Numbered from the stretch's first letter, positions 26,039 to 35,666 are shown. The stretch is DNA of 64,000 nucleotides from an uncultured Opitutales bacterium (GCA_900545705.1 URAK01000005.1:83708-147707); one strand, 5' to 3'. The notes: a model not told the origin generated them from the sequence alone. Numbers and translations are program-made.

Positions 26039-26906
26039 TCTGCGGAAATTTCGGCAACGGTTTTAGTCTTTGGCTTTTTCTCGCGTTGGAAAATTTTTGG
26101 GACGCGCTTTTGCGGCGAATTGTGCCGCTTTTGGCGCGCCCTTTTTTTATTTTTTAGGCGTATGTCTTAGATTTTTTCTATTCTTTTCATTTCCGCCAAG
26201 AAGCGCAATCGAGCAAGTAGGTATGTTACTTTTAGTATGTTTTTTTTCTCTATGCTTTCTTTCGCAAATAAGCTGAAACAATCCGCATTTTTATATCTTT
26301 TCCATTTTCTCAATTTGGCCGAGCTTTCGCATTTTGCGCTTTTATATTTTCGAAAGGCGGTATAAGCGGCGCGGCTTCTGCCCGGCTCTTTTCTTATAAG
26401 GCTGGGGCATTTTATTATTGTAGCGGAATTTTTTGCCCGAATTTTTTTCTGCTTTTTTGGGCATGCGTAGAATTTTATAAAATCGGCGCAGTGCTAAAAA
26501 AGTTCCGGTCTGCATGGGACAAAGCTTGGTTTGCTAAAAATCTCTATGAAAACGCAAGCATAGCGCTCTTTTGCAATCGGTACTTTTAGTCGCAGAAATC
26601 CGCCATGTTTACAAGGGCATTTTTAAGAAGAAACATTGCGCTTTCAGACAAAAAATTGGGCGATTTGCACCAGTAGGAACTCCGTCTTATTCCAGATTTT
26701 TCTCCTCTCAAAAATCTCTTTAATGTTATGGAATATTTTTTTCTTGGTTTATAAATATTTTTCTTTTCAGTCGCACCGCCCTAAAAGACGAATCTTTCAT
26801 TTATTTTCAAAGTTCTCTGCCTAATTTCCGCTTAGTCTCCAAAAATATTTTATGCTTTTTGCTAAGGTTTACGCATGGCGCAGTTTCTTGCGAAAGGAAT
26901 AGACAC
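26039..26906. other. 870-base AT-rich gap without a recognised gene
   Basis: Between the dUTPase gene and the terminator hairpin. It has runs of T and A and several short frames with low-complexity, Phe-rich products. No tRNA, repeat array or clear promoter was recognised. Confidence 0.4.
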
Positions 26907-26937
26907 AAAAAAAGACCGCCATGCGACGGTCTTTTTT
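26907..26937. terminator. Bidirectional terminator between the dUTPase region and the MFS gene
   Basis: AGACCG (26913-26918) pairs with CGGTCT (26926-26931), flanked by six A and six T. It lies 14 bases after the MFS gene stop on the minus strand. Confidence 0.9.
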
Positions 26938-26950
26938 GAGAAGGCAAAAG

Positions 26951-28159
26951 CTATTGCTGTTCTTTTACATCGTTCTTAAAGAACAGGTAGAAGAATATGA
27001 GCAGGGCGCCGGAAATTGCGGATTCAATCCAGAATACAGTCGTCCAATTTGTGACTGCTTCTGCGCCAGCTTGTGCGGGAAGGGCAGTGTAGCTGTCGAT
27101 TAGCCACTTCGAGAAGAACGTTCCTATGACTTGCGCTACGCCGTAGAAGAAGAAGTACAAGCCCTGCGCCTGCGCCTTGATGTCGGCAGGAGCTTTTTTA
27201 TCGATGTACATCTGGGCGGCGACAAAGAAGAAGCCGAATATCGCTCCGTGCACTGCTATCGCGCCAAAATACAGGCCCCCAACTTCGGGAACAAGTGCGC
27301 TCATCACATAGCGCAAGAACATGGCAAGTATGCCTATTGCCATCGTATTTTTAAAGCCGAGGAATTTTATGGAGACGGGAATCGCAACCATAAACGCCAA
27401 CTCGGAAATCTGCCCTATGTTCATTATAGGCGTTATCTCCTGCACACCAATAGATTTAAGGAACGAGCCATACATCCAATAAATTGTGAATGCGATAGTC
27501 CATACCACTACGCATATCATAAATATTGAAATGTTCGCGTCTTTAAGCATTCCGAACGCGCGCAAACCGAGAGCGTCAGTAATCGACATAGGCTCTCCTT
27601 TCGCTTTCGGGGGAGTCGCGGGCAAAAAGAGCGAGAACACTGCAGCTACTATCGCAACCCCAGCCGCGCATGCGAGCGGAATGTTTGTGCCGTCTATCGA
27701 AATGTCGAATATCGCCTTGGCGCCGAGCGCGAATACCGCCGCGCAGACCCAGCCGAGAGATCCGAATACCCTAATGTAGGGGAAGGCTTCGGGCGTGCTG
27801 TTTGTCATCGCTATCGACGAAGTAAGCCCCCATGTGGGCATGTAGGCGCACATCGCAAGCATCAAGAATATGAATATCAATAAGGGGTTGCTCGTAAAGA
27901 AAGTCGCCAAGAGCAGTATCGCCACAAAAAAGTTGAGAATCGCCAAGACCTTTTCGCTGTTTGCAACCCTGTCGGCAAACATTCCGACGAGCGGCGAGAA
28001 TATCGAGCCTATCGCCATTGTTGACATTATCAGCGAGAACATTAGCCCCGACACTTTCATATTGTCGAGGTAGCTCGAGAGCTGTACCCAGAAAGCCGCC
28101 ACGAGCATAAACTGCAAGAACATCATGGCGCTTAATTTGAATCTTGATGCGAACGACAT
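26951..28159 (-). CDS. MFS transporter, nucleoside:H+ symporter (NupG-type) family
   Basis: A 402-residue inner-membrane protein with about 12 hydrophobic segments. The first loop FSPLVGMFADRV matches the MFS loop 2-3 motif. The segment EAFPYIRVFGSLGWV resembles the nucleoside:proton symporters (NupG/XapB) and related sugar permeases. It likely imports nucleosides or a related sugar, consistent with a gut or plant-fibre environment, but the substrate is not proven. No purine-type riboswitch was recognised in the roughly 280 bases upstream. Confidence 0.75.
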   Translation of the reverse strand: MSFASRFKLSAMMFLQFMLVAAFWVQLSSYLDNMKVSGLMFSLIMSTMAIGSIFSPLVGMFADRVANSEKVLAILNFFVAILLLATFFTSNPLLIFIFLMLAMCAYMPTWGLTSSIAMTNSTPEAFPYIRVFGSLGWVCAAVFALGAKAIFDISIDGTNIPLACAAGVAIVAAVFSLFLPATPPKAKGEPMSITDALGLRAFGMLKDANISIFMICVVVWTIAFTIYWMYGSFLKSIGVQEITPIMNIGQISELAFMVAIPVSIKFLGFKNTMAIGILAMFLRYVMSALVPEVGGLYFGAIAVHGAIFGFFFVAAQMYIDKKAPADIKAQAQGLYFFFYGVAQVIGTFFSKWLIDSYTALPAQAGAEAVTNWTTVFWIESAISGALLIFFYLFFKNDVKEQQ

Positions 28160-28443
28160 ATTTATTAACTCCTAATTTGTTTTTAAAGTAGGTCAAACAT
28201 AGGCTGTTTTAACGCTAAAATCAAGCATTTTGCGGAAAAGACCGCGAAGTTTGAAATTTTTTATTGCACATTTTTAGCGGCAAACTTGCGGCAAGACATA
28301 CAAAGAAAGCGCAGCTACAACGCGGAAATATGGAAAACGCCGCTTATTAGGGGCGATTTTTGCTTGAAGGCTATATCGCCGGCTGGCAATATGGGTTTTT
28401 AAGAAAATAAAAATGGGGCGCCCGAGGCGCTTCGGCGTTGTTT

Positions 28444-29175
28444 ATGAGAATACAAAAATATATTTCCCAATGCGGCGTATGCTCGCGCCGCGCGGCGGAG
28501 GAAAAAATCCTAGAAGGCGCAGTCACCGTCAACGGAGAAATCGCCCAGATCGGCCAGGACGTGGATCCTGAAAAGGACAAGGTCGCGGTGGACGGCGTTA
28601 CGCTAAAAGGCATCGTCGCCGAAAAAGTGGTTCTTGCAATGAACAAGCCAAAGGGCTATCTGTGTTCCAACGACGACCCGTTCGAGGCTAAAAAAGTATT
28701 CGATCTATTGCCGCCGCCATACGACAAGATGAAGCTATTCTGCTGCGGCAGGCTCGACAAAAATTCGCAAGGCCTCTTGATTCTCACTAACGACGGCGAG
28801 CTCGCAAACAAGATTACACACCCGTCTTCTGGAATCATTAAACGCTACCGCGTGACTCTAAACCGCCCTCTCGACCCCGCCGTAATACCAATCCTTACGC
28901 GCGGTGTCGTATCCGAGGGCGAAAAGCTGCGCGCCCTAAAAATAATACAGCACCCCTCGGACACTTCCGAGCGCGACGCGAAAAAAGTGGAAGTCTGGCT
29001 ATCGCAGGGGCGCAAGCGCGAAATCCGCAGAATGTTTGAAGTTATGGGATACTTCGTAAAAGAGCTCAAACGCTTTCAGATAGGGGCTTTCGTGCTCAGA
29101 AGAATCCCTGAGGGCTCATGCAAGCTGCTCTCGCGCCAAGATATTGAAAAAATTTTGAGAAACCCCGTATTTTAA
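28444..29175 (+). CDS. rluB: RluB/RsuA-family rRNA pseudouridine synthase
   Basis: A 243-residue enzyme that isomerises uridine in rRNA. An S4 RNA-binding domain (residues 1-60, RIQKYISQCGVCSRRAAEEKI) precedes the catalytic domain, with GRLDKNSQGLLILTNDG carrying the catalytic Asp. The C-terminal QGRKREIRRMFEVMGY is typical. The RluB branch, which modifies 23S rRNA, is likeliest; RsuA or RluE are alternatives. The ATG at 28444 is preferred to the TTG at 28438. It begins the long plus-strand cluster and is followed after 3 bases by ribB. Confidence 0.85.
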   Translation: MRIQKYISQCGVCSRRAAEEKILEGAVTVNGEIAQIGQDVDPEKDKVAVDGVTLKGIVAEKVVLAMNKPKGYLCSNDDPFEAKKVFDLLPPPYDKMKLFCCGRLDKNSQGLLILTNDGELANKITHPSSGIIKRYRVTLNRPLDPAVIPILTRGVVSEGEKLRALKIIQHPSDTSERDAKKVEVWLSQGRKREIRRMFEVMGYFVKELKRFQIGAFVLRRIPEGSCKLLSRQDIEKILRNPVF

Positions 29176-29178
29176 ATT

Positions 29179-30258
29179 ATGCAAAAAAGCGAAATTTTCG
29201 ACAAAGTGGAAGATTGCATCGCCGATTTCGCGGCGGGAAAAATCGTAATCGTCGCCGACGACGAATCGCGCGAAAACGAGGGCGATATGATTGTCGCCGC
29301 GGAAAAGATAACGCCGGAGTCGGTGAACACGATGATAAAGCTCGCGCGCGGGCTCGTCTGCGTGCCAACGACGAGCGAGCGGCTTACGGCGCTTGGAATC
29401 GACGATATGGTCAGGCTGAACCGCGACGCAAAAGGCACCGCATTCACCGTCACTGTCGACGCGGCAAAAGGTATTACTACGGGCATTAGCGCAGCCGACA
29501 GGGCAAGAACCATAAAGCTTATGGCAACCCCTTCCGCGGGGCCTTCCGACTTTGTCACCCCAGGACATGTCAACCCGCTGAGAGCCCGCCCCGGCGGTGT
29601 CCTCGAACGCGCGGGGCACACAGAGGCGGCTGTCGATCTTGCAAAGCTCGCAGGTTTATTTCCATGCGCCGCTATTTGCGAAATTACGAACGATGACGGC
29701 ACTATGGCGCGCATTCCCGACCTCGTTAAATTTAAAAAAGAGCACAATATGAAGCTCATGAGCGTTGCGGATCTCATCGAATACAGAATGCGCCGCGACA
29801 CCCTCGTTAAAATAATATTTGAAAGGCCGTTCCCGACGCGCTTTGGCGACTTCAAACTCGTCGGGCTGCGTTCCGCGACAGGTCCAGACACCCACTTCGC
29901 CCTCGTAAAGGGGAAAATCACCGAGGAGCCGACCCTCGCAAGAGTCCACTCCGAAAATGTCTTTGCCGACATGTTTGCCGATTCCTCTTTCTCGTCGGGC
30001 TCAAACTCCTTCGCGCGGGCAATGGCGGAAGTCGAAAAGGCGGGCTCGGGTGCTGTCATATACATAAGCCGCGCAGACTCGGGAATTGTCACTCCCGACG
30101 GCGTCCCGGAATTGCCGAGCCGCCGCGATTACGGTCTTGGCGCGCAAATTCTGCGGGCTCTCGGATTTAAAAAAATAAGGCTTCTTACGACACACCCAGG
30201 CAGCCATGCGCTGTCCGACGGGTATGGCCTCGAAATAACCGAACAAATACAATTCTAA
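29179..30258 (+). CDS. ribB: 3,4-dihydroxy-2-butanone-4-phosphate synthase with degenerate GTP cyclohydrolase II domain
   Basis: A 359-residue riboflavin synthesis protein. The N-terminal 200 residues are RibB, which converts ribulose-5-phosphate to DHBP; DDESRENEGDM and TPGHVNPLRARPGGVLERAGHTEAA are clear. The remaining 150 residues keep the fold of GTP cyclohydrolase II (LARVHSEN...) but have lost the three zinc cysteines, with Asn, Ser and Ser at those places. The arginine-rich catalytic segment is also replaced. The second domain is therefore probably inactive, and another RibA must exist elsewhere. ribH follows at 1 base. Confidence 0.9.
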   Translation: MQKSEIFDKVEDCIADFAAGKIVIVADDESRENEGDMIVAAEKITPESVNTMIKLARGLVCVPTTSERLTALGIDDMVRLNRDAKGTAFTVTVDAAKGITTGISAADRARTIKLMATPSAGPSDFVTPGHVNPLRARPGGVLERAGHTEAAVDLAKLAGLFPCAAICEITNDDGTMARIPDLVKFKKEHNMKLMSVADLIEYRMRRDTLVKIIFERPFPTRFGDFKLVGLRSATGPDTHFALVKGKITEEPTLARVHSENVFADMFADSSFSSGSNSFARAMAEVEKAGSGAVIYISRADSGIVTPDGVPELPSRRDYGLGAQILRALGFKKIRLLTTHPGSHALSDGYGLEITEQIQF

Positions 30259-30259
30259 A

Positions 30260-30799
30260 ATGAGTCTCGACAAAGGTAAAATGCCAAAAATCGACGCGAG
30301 CGGATACAGGTACGCAATAGCCGCCTCGCGCTTCAACAAGGAACTCGTGGACGCGCTCGTGCGCGACGCGGTGGAGACTCTCCACGGCTGCGGCGTCGAC
30401 GCCGAGAACGTAAGGCTTGTCAGGGTTCCGGGCGCGGCGGAGCTGCCGCATGTTTGCAATATGCTCGCGCAAACGGAACAGTACGACGCAATTATCGCGC
30501 TCGGCGTTGTAATAAAGGGCGAAACACCCCACCACGAAATTATCGCCCACAGCACCGCAGCCGCCCTCCAAAACGTGGCGCTCTCGACAACCGTTCCGAT
30601 GATTAACGGAATAATAGTAGCAAACACCCGCGAACAGGCTGTCGCACGCACAAAGGGGGAAATCGCGCGCGGCAGGGAATTCGCGGAGGCCGCGATGGAA
30701 ATGGCTTGGCAAACCGACCTGCTTCTCGACGAGCTCGAAGAAGCCGAGGCTGAATTTGAAAAGAACTCCGAAGAAAACGGAAAGGGCTTCGCATCATGA
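30260..30799 (+). CDS. ribH: 6,7-dimethyl-8-ribityllumazine synthase
   Basis: A 179-residue enzyme joining DHBP with 5-amino-6-ribitylaminouracil. Family marks are AIAASRFNKELVDAL, VPGAAELPHVC, ALGVVIKGETPHHEII and NGIIVANTREQA, with the catalytic His in PHHEII. The C-terminal 20 or so residues are an acidic extension. It overlaps nusB by ATGA (30796-30799). The ribB-ribH-nusB order is common in bacteria. Confidence 0.97.
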   Translation: MSLDKGKMPKIDASGYRYAIAASRFNKELVDALVRDAVETLHGCGVDAENVRLVRVPGAAELPHVCNMLAQTEQYDAIIALGVVIKGETPHHEIIAHSTAAALQNVALSTTVPMINGIIVANTREQAVARTKGEIARGREFAEAAMEMAWQTDLLLDELEEAEAEFEKNSEENGKGFAS

Positions 30800-31251
30800 A
30801 CCCGTCTGAAAACAAAATGCGCGGCCGACGCGAAAACCGCGCCGCCGCAATGCAGTTCGCATACATGCGCGCCGCAAATAAAGACGTGCCTCTAAACCAG
30901 CTTCTTGACTCGTTCTTTGAAACGAAAGAGGAGCCGCGCGAATTTTACGGATTCGCCTCCGAGCTAATCGCTGGAATGGAGGAGCACTCCGCTGAAATCG
31001 ACGCCGCAATATCAAAAAGCGCAAAAAATTGGAGCATGGACAGAATCGCGCGTGTCGACTTGGCTATACTGAGGCTCGCCGTCTTCGAGCTACTGTTTCG
31101 CGATGATATCCCTCCGATAGTCTCTATCAACGAGGCTGTCGACCTCGCAAAAACATACTCAACTGCCGAGTCCAAAAGATTTATAAACGGCGTCCTCGAC
31201 AACGTTAAGAACGGCCTCAGCCGCCCTCTAAGAACCCCCCTTAAACACTGA
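30796..31251 (+). CDS. nusB: Transcription antitermination factor NusB
   Basis: A 151-residue all-helical protein that binds boxA RNA with S10 and promotes rRNA transcription. Family segments are RRENRAAAMQFAYM, WSMDRIARVDLAILRLAVFELL, PPIVSINEAVDLAKTYS and KRFINGVLD. Its stop and the ftsY start share bases (TGATG at 31249-31253). Confidence 0.95.
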   Translation: MNPSENKMRGRRENRAAAMQFAYMRAANKDVPLNQLLDSFFETKEEPREFYGFASELIAGMEEHSAEIDAAISKSAKNWSMDRIARVDLAILRLAVFELLFRDDIPPIVSINEAVDLAKTYSTAESKRFINGVLDNVKNGLSRPLRTPLKH

Positions 31252-32165
31252 TGTTTTCCCTTTTTAAACGCTTCAAGGAAGGGCTGAAACGCACGGCTAA
31301 CGGCGCTCTCGGAAAGCTCGCCGGCCTGTTCTCCAAAAAAATCGACCCGTCCGACATCGCCCTCATTGAAGAAACTCTCATCGAGGCCGACTTCGGCTAC
31401 GAGACTGTCTGCGAAATAATTGACGCCATCAAATCCGAATACAAGCGCGATAGCCAGCTACAGGGGCGCCGCGCCGCGGAAATCGGGGCGGAAGTCCTTG
31501 CTCGCATACTCGAAGGCTCGGACGGCGCGCTCGCAAAGAGCGCCGACTCAAACCCGTCTGTCGTTTGCCTCGTCGGGGTCAACGGCGCGGGGAAAACCAC
31601 GACTGCCGCCAAACTCGCAAAAATCCTCGAAGCCGACGGCGGCGTCGTGCTTGGCGCGTGCGATACTTTCAGGGCTGCCGCAAACGAACAAATCCGCGTA
31701 TGGGCCGACAGGCTCGGTGTCAGGCTCGTAGAAAGCGCGCACGGCGCAGACGCCGCAGCAACCGCCTGGGACTGCTGGCAGGCCGCAAAATCCGACGGCG
31801 CAAAGTGGCTCGTGCTCGACACCGCGGGCAGGCTCCACACAAAGGAAAACTTGATGGGCGAACTCGCAAAAATACGCAGGGTTCTCGCAAAAAACGATCC
31901 CAACGCACCCCAAAACTCCATTCTCGTTATTGACGCAAGCTTAGGCTCAAACAGCATTTCCCAGGCGCGAGCATTCCACAAGTCTTTCGGTCTCACGGGA
32001 ATAATCGTCACAAAGCTCGACGGCACGGGCAAGGGCGGGGCGCTCGCGGGCATTTACCGCGAGCTAAAACTTCCGATACTTTATGTCGGACTCGGCGAAA
32101 AAGTCGACGACCTCCAAAAATTCAACATTCGCGCCTACGTCAACGGCGTTTTCGGACTCGAATAA
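31251..32165 (+). CDS. ftsY: Signal recognition particle receptor FtsY
   Basis: A 304-residue SRP receptor GTPase made almost only of the N and G domains. The long acidic membrane-binding A domain of E. coli is missing, and a short amphipathic N-terminus (FSLFKRFKEGLKR) probably takes its place. GTPase motifs are clear: GVNGAGKTTT, DTFRAAA, DTAGR, TKLDGTGKGG. It targets ribosomes making membrane proteins. It is followed by aroB after one base. Confidence 0.97.
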   Translation: MFSLFKRFKEGLKRTANGALGKLAGLFSKKIDPSDIALIEETLIEADFGYETVCEIIDAIKSEYKRDSQLQGRRAAEIGAEVLARILEGSDGALAKSADSNPSVVCLVGVNGAGKTTTAAKLAKILEADGGVVLGACDTFRAAANEQIRVWADRLGVRLVESAHGADAAATAWDCWQAAKSDGAKWLVLDTAGRLHTKENLMGELAKIRRVLAKNDPNAPQNSILVIDASLGSNSISQARAFHKSFGLTGIIVTKLDGTGKGGALAGIYRELKLPILYVGLGEKVDDLQKFNIRAYVNGVFGLE

Positions 32166-32166
32166 T

Positions 32167-33243
32167 ATGACGGAATTGAAAGTTAGTCTCAGCGAAAGAT
32201 CGTATCCGATTCATATTGGAAACGGCGCTTTCGGTCTCGCGCTCGAAAACTTTTCGCAAATTGTCCGCAACGGCGGAAAAATCGCGTGCGTGGCGGACGA
32301 GTCGCTATTGAGCCTCTTTCCGCAATCCGCGGAAAAGCTTAAAAGCCTCGGTATCCACATGTTTCCAGTGCACGGCGGCGAGCCTTCCAAGTCTTTTGAA
32401 ATGCTCGAAAAGCTATGCGAGTCTTTCGCGGCTGCGGGGCTCGACAGAAAATCGACCGTCGCGGCGTGGGGAGGGGGCGTCATAGGCGATCTCGCTGGCT
32501 TTGCGGCGGCAACGTATATGAGAGGCATTGCCCTTGTTCAAATTCCCACAACTTTGCTATCGATGGTCGATTCCTCCGTCGGCGGAAAGACTGGCATAAA
32601 TATCCGCGCAGGAAAAAATCTCGTAGGCGCATTCCACCAGCCTGGTGCCGTATATATCGACACTTCCTTCCTTTCGACCCTCCCAATGCGCGAATTCTCT
32701 GCTGGCATGGCAGAAGTCATAAAATGCGGAGCCCTCGGCGACGCCGAACTGTTCTCGGCTCTCGAAAAAACTCAGGAGCCCCTGTCGCACGACTCAAAGT
32801 ACCTTCCGGAGGCAATACGCCGCTCGTGCGCGCTAAAAGCAAAAATCGTGTCCGAGGACGAGCGCGAAACTTCAAAAGAAGGGGGAAGAGCCCTGTTGAA
32901 TTTTGGGCATACACTCGGGCATGCCGTCGAAAAATGCGCGGGATACGGCGTGTTTGTGCACGGAGAGGCCGTTGCGATAGGAATGGCGTTTGCGGCGAAA
33001 CTTTCCGTCGCGCAATCAACGCTCTCGGAAATCGACGCTAACAGGCTTGTAAAGCTCATTCAAAAATTCGGGCTGCCGACCAGCGTCCCTGACCGCATAA
33101 AAACCGCCGATCTCATAGAATCCATGCGCCACGACAAAAAATCCGTCGGAGGAAGCCTGCGGTTTGTCCTGCTCGACGGAATCGGCGCGTCGTACACAAA
33201 AACTTTGGAGGAGGCTGACGTCCTTAAAGCCCTCGAATCGTAA
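32167..33243 (+). CDS. aroB: 3-dehydroquinate synthase AroB
   Basis: A 358-residue shikimate pathway enzyme using NAD and zinc to convert DAHP to 3-dehydroquinate. Motifs: GGEPSKSFEMLEKL, WGGGVIGDLAGFAAATYMRGI, PTTLLSMVDSSVGGKTGIN, and the zinc-site residues in EVIKCGAL, FGHTLGHAVEK and VHGEAVAIGM. The frame is open from 32083, inside ftsY, but the ATG at 32167 fits the family start. The stop overlaps the next start (TAATG). Confidence 0.97.
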   Translation: MTELKVSLSERSYPIHIGNGAFGLALENFSQIVRNGGKIACVADESLLSLFPQSAEKLKSLGIHMFPVHGGEPSKSFEMLEKLCESFAAAGLDRKSTVAAWGGGVIGDLAGFAAATYMRGIALVQIPTTLLSMVDSSVGGKTGINIRAGKNLVGAFHQPGAVYIDTSFLSTLPMREFSAGMAEVIKCGALGDAELFSALEKTQEPLSHDSKYLPEAIRRSCALKAKIVSEDERETSKEGGRALLNFGHTLGHAVEKCAGYGVFVHGEAVAIGMAFAAKLSVAQSTLSEIDANRLVKLIQKFGLPTSVPDRIKTADLIESMRHDKKSVGGSLRFVLLDGIGASYTKTLEEADVLKALES

Positions 33244-33983
33244 TGCTCGAAAAACTCTCAGACGCCCATTGCCACCTTGAAGGCGAAAGTCTGGACTCCT
33301 ACCCGCCAAAAGGAGTGGAAGCATGCGCCATTTGCGCAAGCTTCGCAAACGAATGGTCAAAACTTGAAGGAATTTCGCGCGCGTCAGTAAAAAAAATCTT
33401 CGGAATACACCCTGACATAGAAATATCAAAATTCGACGATATTGAAATTGTAGAAAGGCAAATGCGCCTAACTATCCTGCCGGAACTCGAAAAATATATG
33501 GATTCTGCGGACGCAATAGGCGAGATAGGCCTCGATTCGCGCATTGCAGACAGAGTTCCAATCGAAATCCAAAAAACGCTCTTTGAGACGCAGCTCGATA
33601 TGGCCGCAAAGCGCGGCCTTCCCGCCGTCATACACTGCGTGGGCGAATGGGGAGCGCTCTATGACATTTTGCGCGACTTCTCAAAAAATAAGGGCCTGAA
33701 AAAATTTCTTATCCACGCGGCGTCGTGTTCGGCGCAAATGGCTGTGCAGTTCGAGAAAATCGGCGCGCGATTCTCATTCGGAATACGCGAACTCTCGAGC
33801 AAGAGAGGCGCGGAATGCGCAAAGGCGGCGTCGCCGGAAAGAATTTTGACTGAGACTGACGGAGAATGTTCGGCGGAGTCGCTCGAAAACGCCGCAACGG
33901 CTCTCGCCGCGCTCAGGGGCGTGCCGGCCACTGAAATCGCAGACGCCGCTTTTGAAAACTTCCACTCGTTCTATTCAAAATGA
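33243..33983 (+). CDS. TatD-family metal-dependent hydrolase
   Basis: A 246-residue TIM barrel hydrolase. Metal ligands are visible in DAHCHLE (residues 8-14), FGIHPDI, AIGEIGLD, VIHCVGEW, LIHAAS and TETDGE. This order matches TatD DNases, whose members act as 3' exonucleases. The segments between the motifs are divergent and it is slightly shorter than TatD, so the substrate is uncertain. It sits between aroB and tcdA with overlaps on both sides. Confidence 0.8.
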   Translation: MLEKLSDAHCHLEGESLDSYPPKGVEACAICASFANEWSKLEGISRASVKKIFGIHPDIEISKFDDIEIVERQMRLTILPELEKYMDSADAIGEIGLDSRIADRVPIEIQKTLFETQLDMAAKRGLPAVIHCVGEWGALYDILRDFSKNKGLKKFLIHAASCSAQMAVQFEKIGARFSFGIRELSSKRGAECAKAASPERILTETDGECSAESLENAATALAALRGVPATEIADAAFENFHSFYSK

Positions 33984-34696
33984 TACGGGATAGGTTTTCA
34001 AGAACGGCCGTTTTGTTCGGCGATGCAGCATGTGAAAAAATCTTTGCGGCGCATGCCGTAATCTGCGGAGTGGGGGCGGTAGGCTCCTTCGCTGCCGAGG
34101 CTCTCGCCCGCTCGGGCGTCGGGCGCTTCGACCTCTGGGACTTCGACTCCGTAGAGGAAAGCAATGTAAACCGCCAGCTTTGCGCGCTCTCCTCCACAAT
34201 CGGAAGGCTGAAAATCGACGTCGTGAAGGAGAGAATACTGGATATTAACCCAAACGCTAAAGTCGATTTGCACCCGGCCTTTATAGACTCCGAAAACGCC
34301 GACCAAGTTGTGGGAACGCCGGAGAACGGCAAAGTTGTGGTCGACGCGATCGATTCAATCCCGTCGAAAGCGGCGCTGATATTCAGAGCCGCAGAAGCGG
34401 GGGTAGCAATAGTATCCAGCATGGGGGCTGCAAGGCGCTCTGACCCATCGCGCATTAAACAGGCGGACATCATGAAAACTTACGGCTGCCCGGTCGCCGC
34501 GCGAGTCCGGAAATTGCTGCGATCCCTCGGATACTCTGGAAACTGCGAGTGCGTGTTTTCCGACGAAAGCGTATCGGAATCCACCCATATCCCAAGCCAA
34601 AACGAAAAGATAATAGGCAGCTGCGCGGTTGTCGCGGGCATTTTCGGATTGCGCCTCGCAAACCTCGCCATCGCGGAAATTTTGCCTAAAAAATGA
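33980..34696 (+). CDS. tcdA: tRNA threonylcarbamoyladenosine dehydratase TcdA (ThiF/E1-like)
   Basis: A 238-residue E1-like adenylating enzyme. The nucleotide motif GVGAVGSFAAEALARSGVG (around residues 30-48), the DSVEESNVNRQ Arg/Asn site, DAIDS, and MGAARRSDPSRI are the marks of the TcdA (CsdL) branch, which cyclises t6A in tRNA to ct6A. Some E1-like relatives instead work in thiamin or molybdopterin synthesis. ATGA overlap with the TatD-like gene. Confidence 0.88.
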   Translation: MIRDRFSRTAVLFGDAACEKIFAAHAVICGVGAVGSFAAEALARSGVGRFDLWDFDSVEESNVNRQLCALSSTIGRLKIDVVKERILDINPNAKVDLHPAFIDSENADQVVGTPENGKVVVDAIDSIPSKAALIFRAAEAGVAIVSSMGAARRSDPSRIKQADIMKTYGCPVAARVRKLLRSLGYSGNCECVFSDESVSESTHIPSQNEKIIGSCAVVAGIFGLRLANLAIAEILPKK

Positions 34697-34729
34697 ACAT
34701 AACCCGTTTTTTCAACATCAATATATAAA

Positions 34730-35617
34730 ATGTCCATCTACGATAGAGAATATATGCGCGGGCAGGGCGAAAAAAAGAGCGCCCTCTCGGACTTCTTTGG
34801 GCGAATTTCGGCGGTAAGAGCACTGATAATCATCAACGTCGCAATATTTGTCATAGGAGCGTTTGTTGACAGATTCTTCGGATACGGCACGTTTTTTTCG
34901 ATGTTCGACTTGTCGCTTCCGGGGTTGGCTTCCGGCAAAATATGGACGGTTATAACATATTCTTTCCTGCACGCGGGGCTCGCGCACATAGCATTCAACA
35001 TGATTGCCCTATATTTCATGGGAACTCCGCTCGAATCGTGGATTGGATCGCGGAAATTCTTATTTGTATATTTCGCGGGGGCCTTGGCGGGCGCGGCTCT
35101 ATGGCTGCTGTTCTCGTTTGGCTCGCCCGTCGGGCTCGTGGGCGCGTCGGCGTCGGTAATGGCGGTTTTCGCATGCTTTTGCGCTCTATACCCGCCAATG
35201 CCTGTCACTTTCCTGCTGTTTTTTGTCCTGCCAATTTCCATAAAACCTATAAATATGCTTAAAATCGCCGCTGCGCTTGAGGCGCTCGGCCTTCTCTACA
35301 CATTGTCGGGAGGTTTATCGGATATCGCCTATGCGGGGCACCTCGGCGGAATCGCGGCGGGATTTTTTGCCGCGCGCGCAATTAAGTCCGGCAAGCTCGC
35401 GTTCTTAGACAAACTTTCCTTTAAGCTTCCGCGCAGAAAATCCGAAAAATATACGAAGAGCGCGTCCGAATATTCGTACCGCGTAAACATTTCAAATCCC
35501 AAAGACTTAAAAAATGAAGTCGACAGAATACTCGATAAAATCAGCGAAAAAGGCTTTGCGTCTCTCACGGAAAGCGAGCGCCAAACCCTCGTGGACGCGC
35601 GCCGCCGCATGAAATAA
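34730..35617 (+). CDS. Rhomboid-family intramembrane serine protease
   Basis: A 295-residue membrane protein with about six helices. The catalytic serine is in VGASASVMAVF and the catalytic histidine in YAGHLGGIAAG. The N-terminal HAGLAHIAFNMIALYFMG matches the conserved rhomboid H-x-N loop region. The C-terminal cytoplasmic tail (from about residue 220) is charged and ends with a helical segment (EVDRILDKISEKGF) also found in other verrucomicrobial rhomboids. It cuts membrane proteins within the bilayer; substrates are unknown. Confidence 0.88.
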   Translation: MSIYDREYMRGQGEKKSALSDFFGRISAVRALIIINVAIFVIGAFVDRFFGYGTFFSMFDLSLPGLASGKIWTVITYSFLHAGLAHIAFNMIALYFMGTPLESWIGSRKFLFVYFAGALAGAALWLLFSFGSPVGLVGASASVMAVFACFCALYPPMPVTFLLFFVLPISIKPINMLKIAAALEALGLLYTLSGGLSDIAYAGHLGGIAAGFFAARAIKSGKLAFLDKLSFKLPRRKSEKYTKSASEYSYRVNISNPKDLKNEVDRILDKISEKGFASLTESERQTLVDARRRMK

Positions 35618-35666
35618 CCCCGATTTTTAATTTGAAACATTCACAATTCTTAACGATTATTGACAT

